From Candidatus Scalindua sp. (lineage in GTDB: Bacteria; Planctomycetota; Brocadiia; Brocadiales; Scalinduaceae): a stretch of DNA of 64,000 nt. The position numbers and the translations under genes were made by a program. Below the pieces are notes generated by a model. It worked only from the letters and a program-made list of their open reading frames with translations, made no database searches and was not told the DNA's origin. The stretch is from positions 1 through 64,000 of the forward strand of contig JABHIW010000153.1 of the NCBI GenBank assembly GCA_018670825.1, written 5' to 3'. This document shows positions 62,687 to 64,000 of the stretch, one piece after another; within the stretch, counting starts at the first letter, position 1; the number at the start of each line of letters is the position of its first letter.

Positions 62687-63402
62687 ATGAAAAAGATAAT
62701 AGTAATAGTGGTGTTGATGATCATGGGATATTCCATTCAGGCACAAGGCACGATGACAACAATAGGGACGGCAACATACAGTGGATCGGATTACAATCTC
62801 ATCTGGGACGATGACAACAACGGGAATTCAGTAGTCTGGCTGGACTACACGAATAGTACTGCAAACTGGACAGCCCAGAACACGTGGGCATCGGGGTTGG
62901 ATGTAGCGCTAACGTATAATGTTGACCCCGGTTATGCAGTAACCTGGAATGATGTCGACTGGAGATTGCCGACAACGGTGGATGGCCTATATGTGTGGGG
63001 TTACGATGGCACCACAACGGCCGGTTATAACATCACGAATAGTGAGATGGGTCATCTCTTTTACACAGAGCTGGGAATAAAGGGTATTACGCCACAGACG
63101 GAACAAACCCACAACCGGGATGGGGTCTGAATAACAAAGGAGATTTTCAGGATTTGTCAGCGGCCTCTTATTACTGGTCTGGTACGGAGTATGCGTCTTT
63201 TCCTGCCACCGCCTGGGGCTTCAACTTCACCAACGGCAGCCAGGGCACGAACTTCATCGAGGGCCCCCCCAATAGGTCCGCGCTGGCAGTTCGTTCCGGT
63301 GATGTTGCCGCTGTGCCAGAACCAGCGACCTTTGCATTACTCGGAATCGGTCTTGCGGGGATGGTTGGTTACGGCGTAAGAAGAAGGCTGCAACTTAGGT
63401 AA
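62687..63402 (+). pseudogene. PEP-CTERM/DUF1566-like gene with a 1-nt frameshift
   Basis: ORFs 62687-63130 and 63154-63402 join if one G is added at about 63073-63075 (ctgggaataaa versus paralog ctggggaataaa); C-terminus VPEPATFALLGIGLAGMVGYGVRRRL. Confidence 0.8.
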
Positions 63403-63697
63403 TTTGATTATTGCCTACTGCAGGTTCAGGCTTGTAGCCTGAACCTTAACGTTTCGGTCCAATCTACCCGTCAAAAAGACATGTCGGGCTGGCAAGATTG
63501 AACCAGCAATTAATAAATAAATTCTTAATAAAGCAAGAGAAACTTCAACTTCCCCGGACAGAAAGCGCCGAGAACTTTAATCCCCTCCTTACGAAGGAGG
63601 GGAAATGGGGTGGTTGAAAAACTAAAAAAGTATTCCGTACTTATTAATAATTTACGTAAGCAGGACAGCATTTCTTAACATACACACCGCTTTCTAT

Positions 63698-64000
63698 CTA
63701 ATAAGCGAACAACGACTTCACATCACCGTATTCCGGTGCAATTAACTGCTGTAACTGTTCTATAGCTACCTTCCCCTTCTCTCCCATATGTGCCGAAAAA
63801 TCATTCACGTATAGACCTATGTGTGATTTAACAACACTCTCTTCCGTTTCCTGAGCATGTTCCTTTATAAAGGATTCCGATTCTTTAGGATTGTTCCAGG
63901 CAAATTCAACACTTCTCCGAATCAATTCATCCACCTTTCTGGCCACATCTTTACCTATATCTCTACGGGCCACAATTCCACCCAGTGGGATTGGCGCTTC
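63698..64000 (-). CDS. C-terminus of MqnD-like 1,4-dihydroxy-6-naphthoate synthase (truncated by window edge)
   Basis: APIPLGGIVARRDIGKDVARKVDELIRRSVEFAWNNPKESESFIKEHAQETEESVVKSHIGLYVNDFS. Confidence 0.75.
   Translation of the reverse strand, partial: EAPIPLGGIVARRDIGKDVARKVDELIRRSVEFAWNNPKESESFIKEHAQETEESVVKSHIGLYVNDFSAHMGEKGKVAIEQLQQLIAPEYGDVKSLFAY

Overview
The window looks like ordinary AT-rich bacterial chromosome. PEP-CTERM proteins, a divergent Nqr operon and a 2-hydroxyacyl-CoA dehydratase-type protein would fit a planctomycete/anammox-like genome, but that is inference and not demonstrated. Housekeeping content includes a tRNA(CAU), glyS, a xer-type recombinase, phosphomannomutase, dnaA with upstream DnaA boxes (possible oriC), UDP-glucose dehydrogenase, acetyl-CoA synthetase, radC, fabI, an Nqr/Rnf-like operon, a cysteine synthase and the C-terminus of an MqnD-like protein. 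Accessory content includes: (i) a broken integron whose integrase lies in the same orientation as its cassettes and is split by a 303-bp GIY-YIG element with inverted ends; (ii) a PIN/RHH toxin-antitoxin pair next to an LRR-Roc-COR protein with a DUF4062/TIR-like C-terminus; (iii) an ORF-less group II intron abutting attC-like sequences; (iv) an SpvB/RHS gene split by one nonsense codon, with a unique C-terminal tip and a candidate immunity gene; (v) a TIR-TPR protein; (vi) a jacalin-like lectin, PAD relic, PSD-like decarboxylase and C69 peptidase neighbourhood; (vii) several dispersed palindromic repeat families. The strongest candidate for something under-described is the compact GIY-YIG element and the integron it interrupts. 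All family assignments come from reading the sequence; no database search was run.
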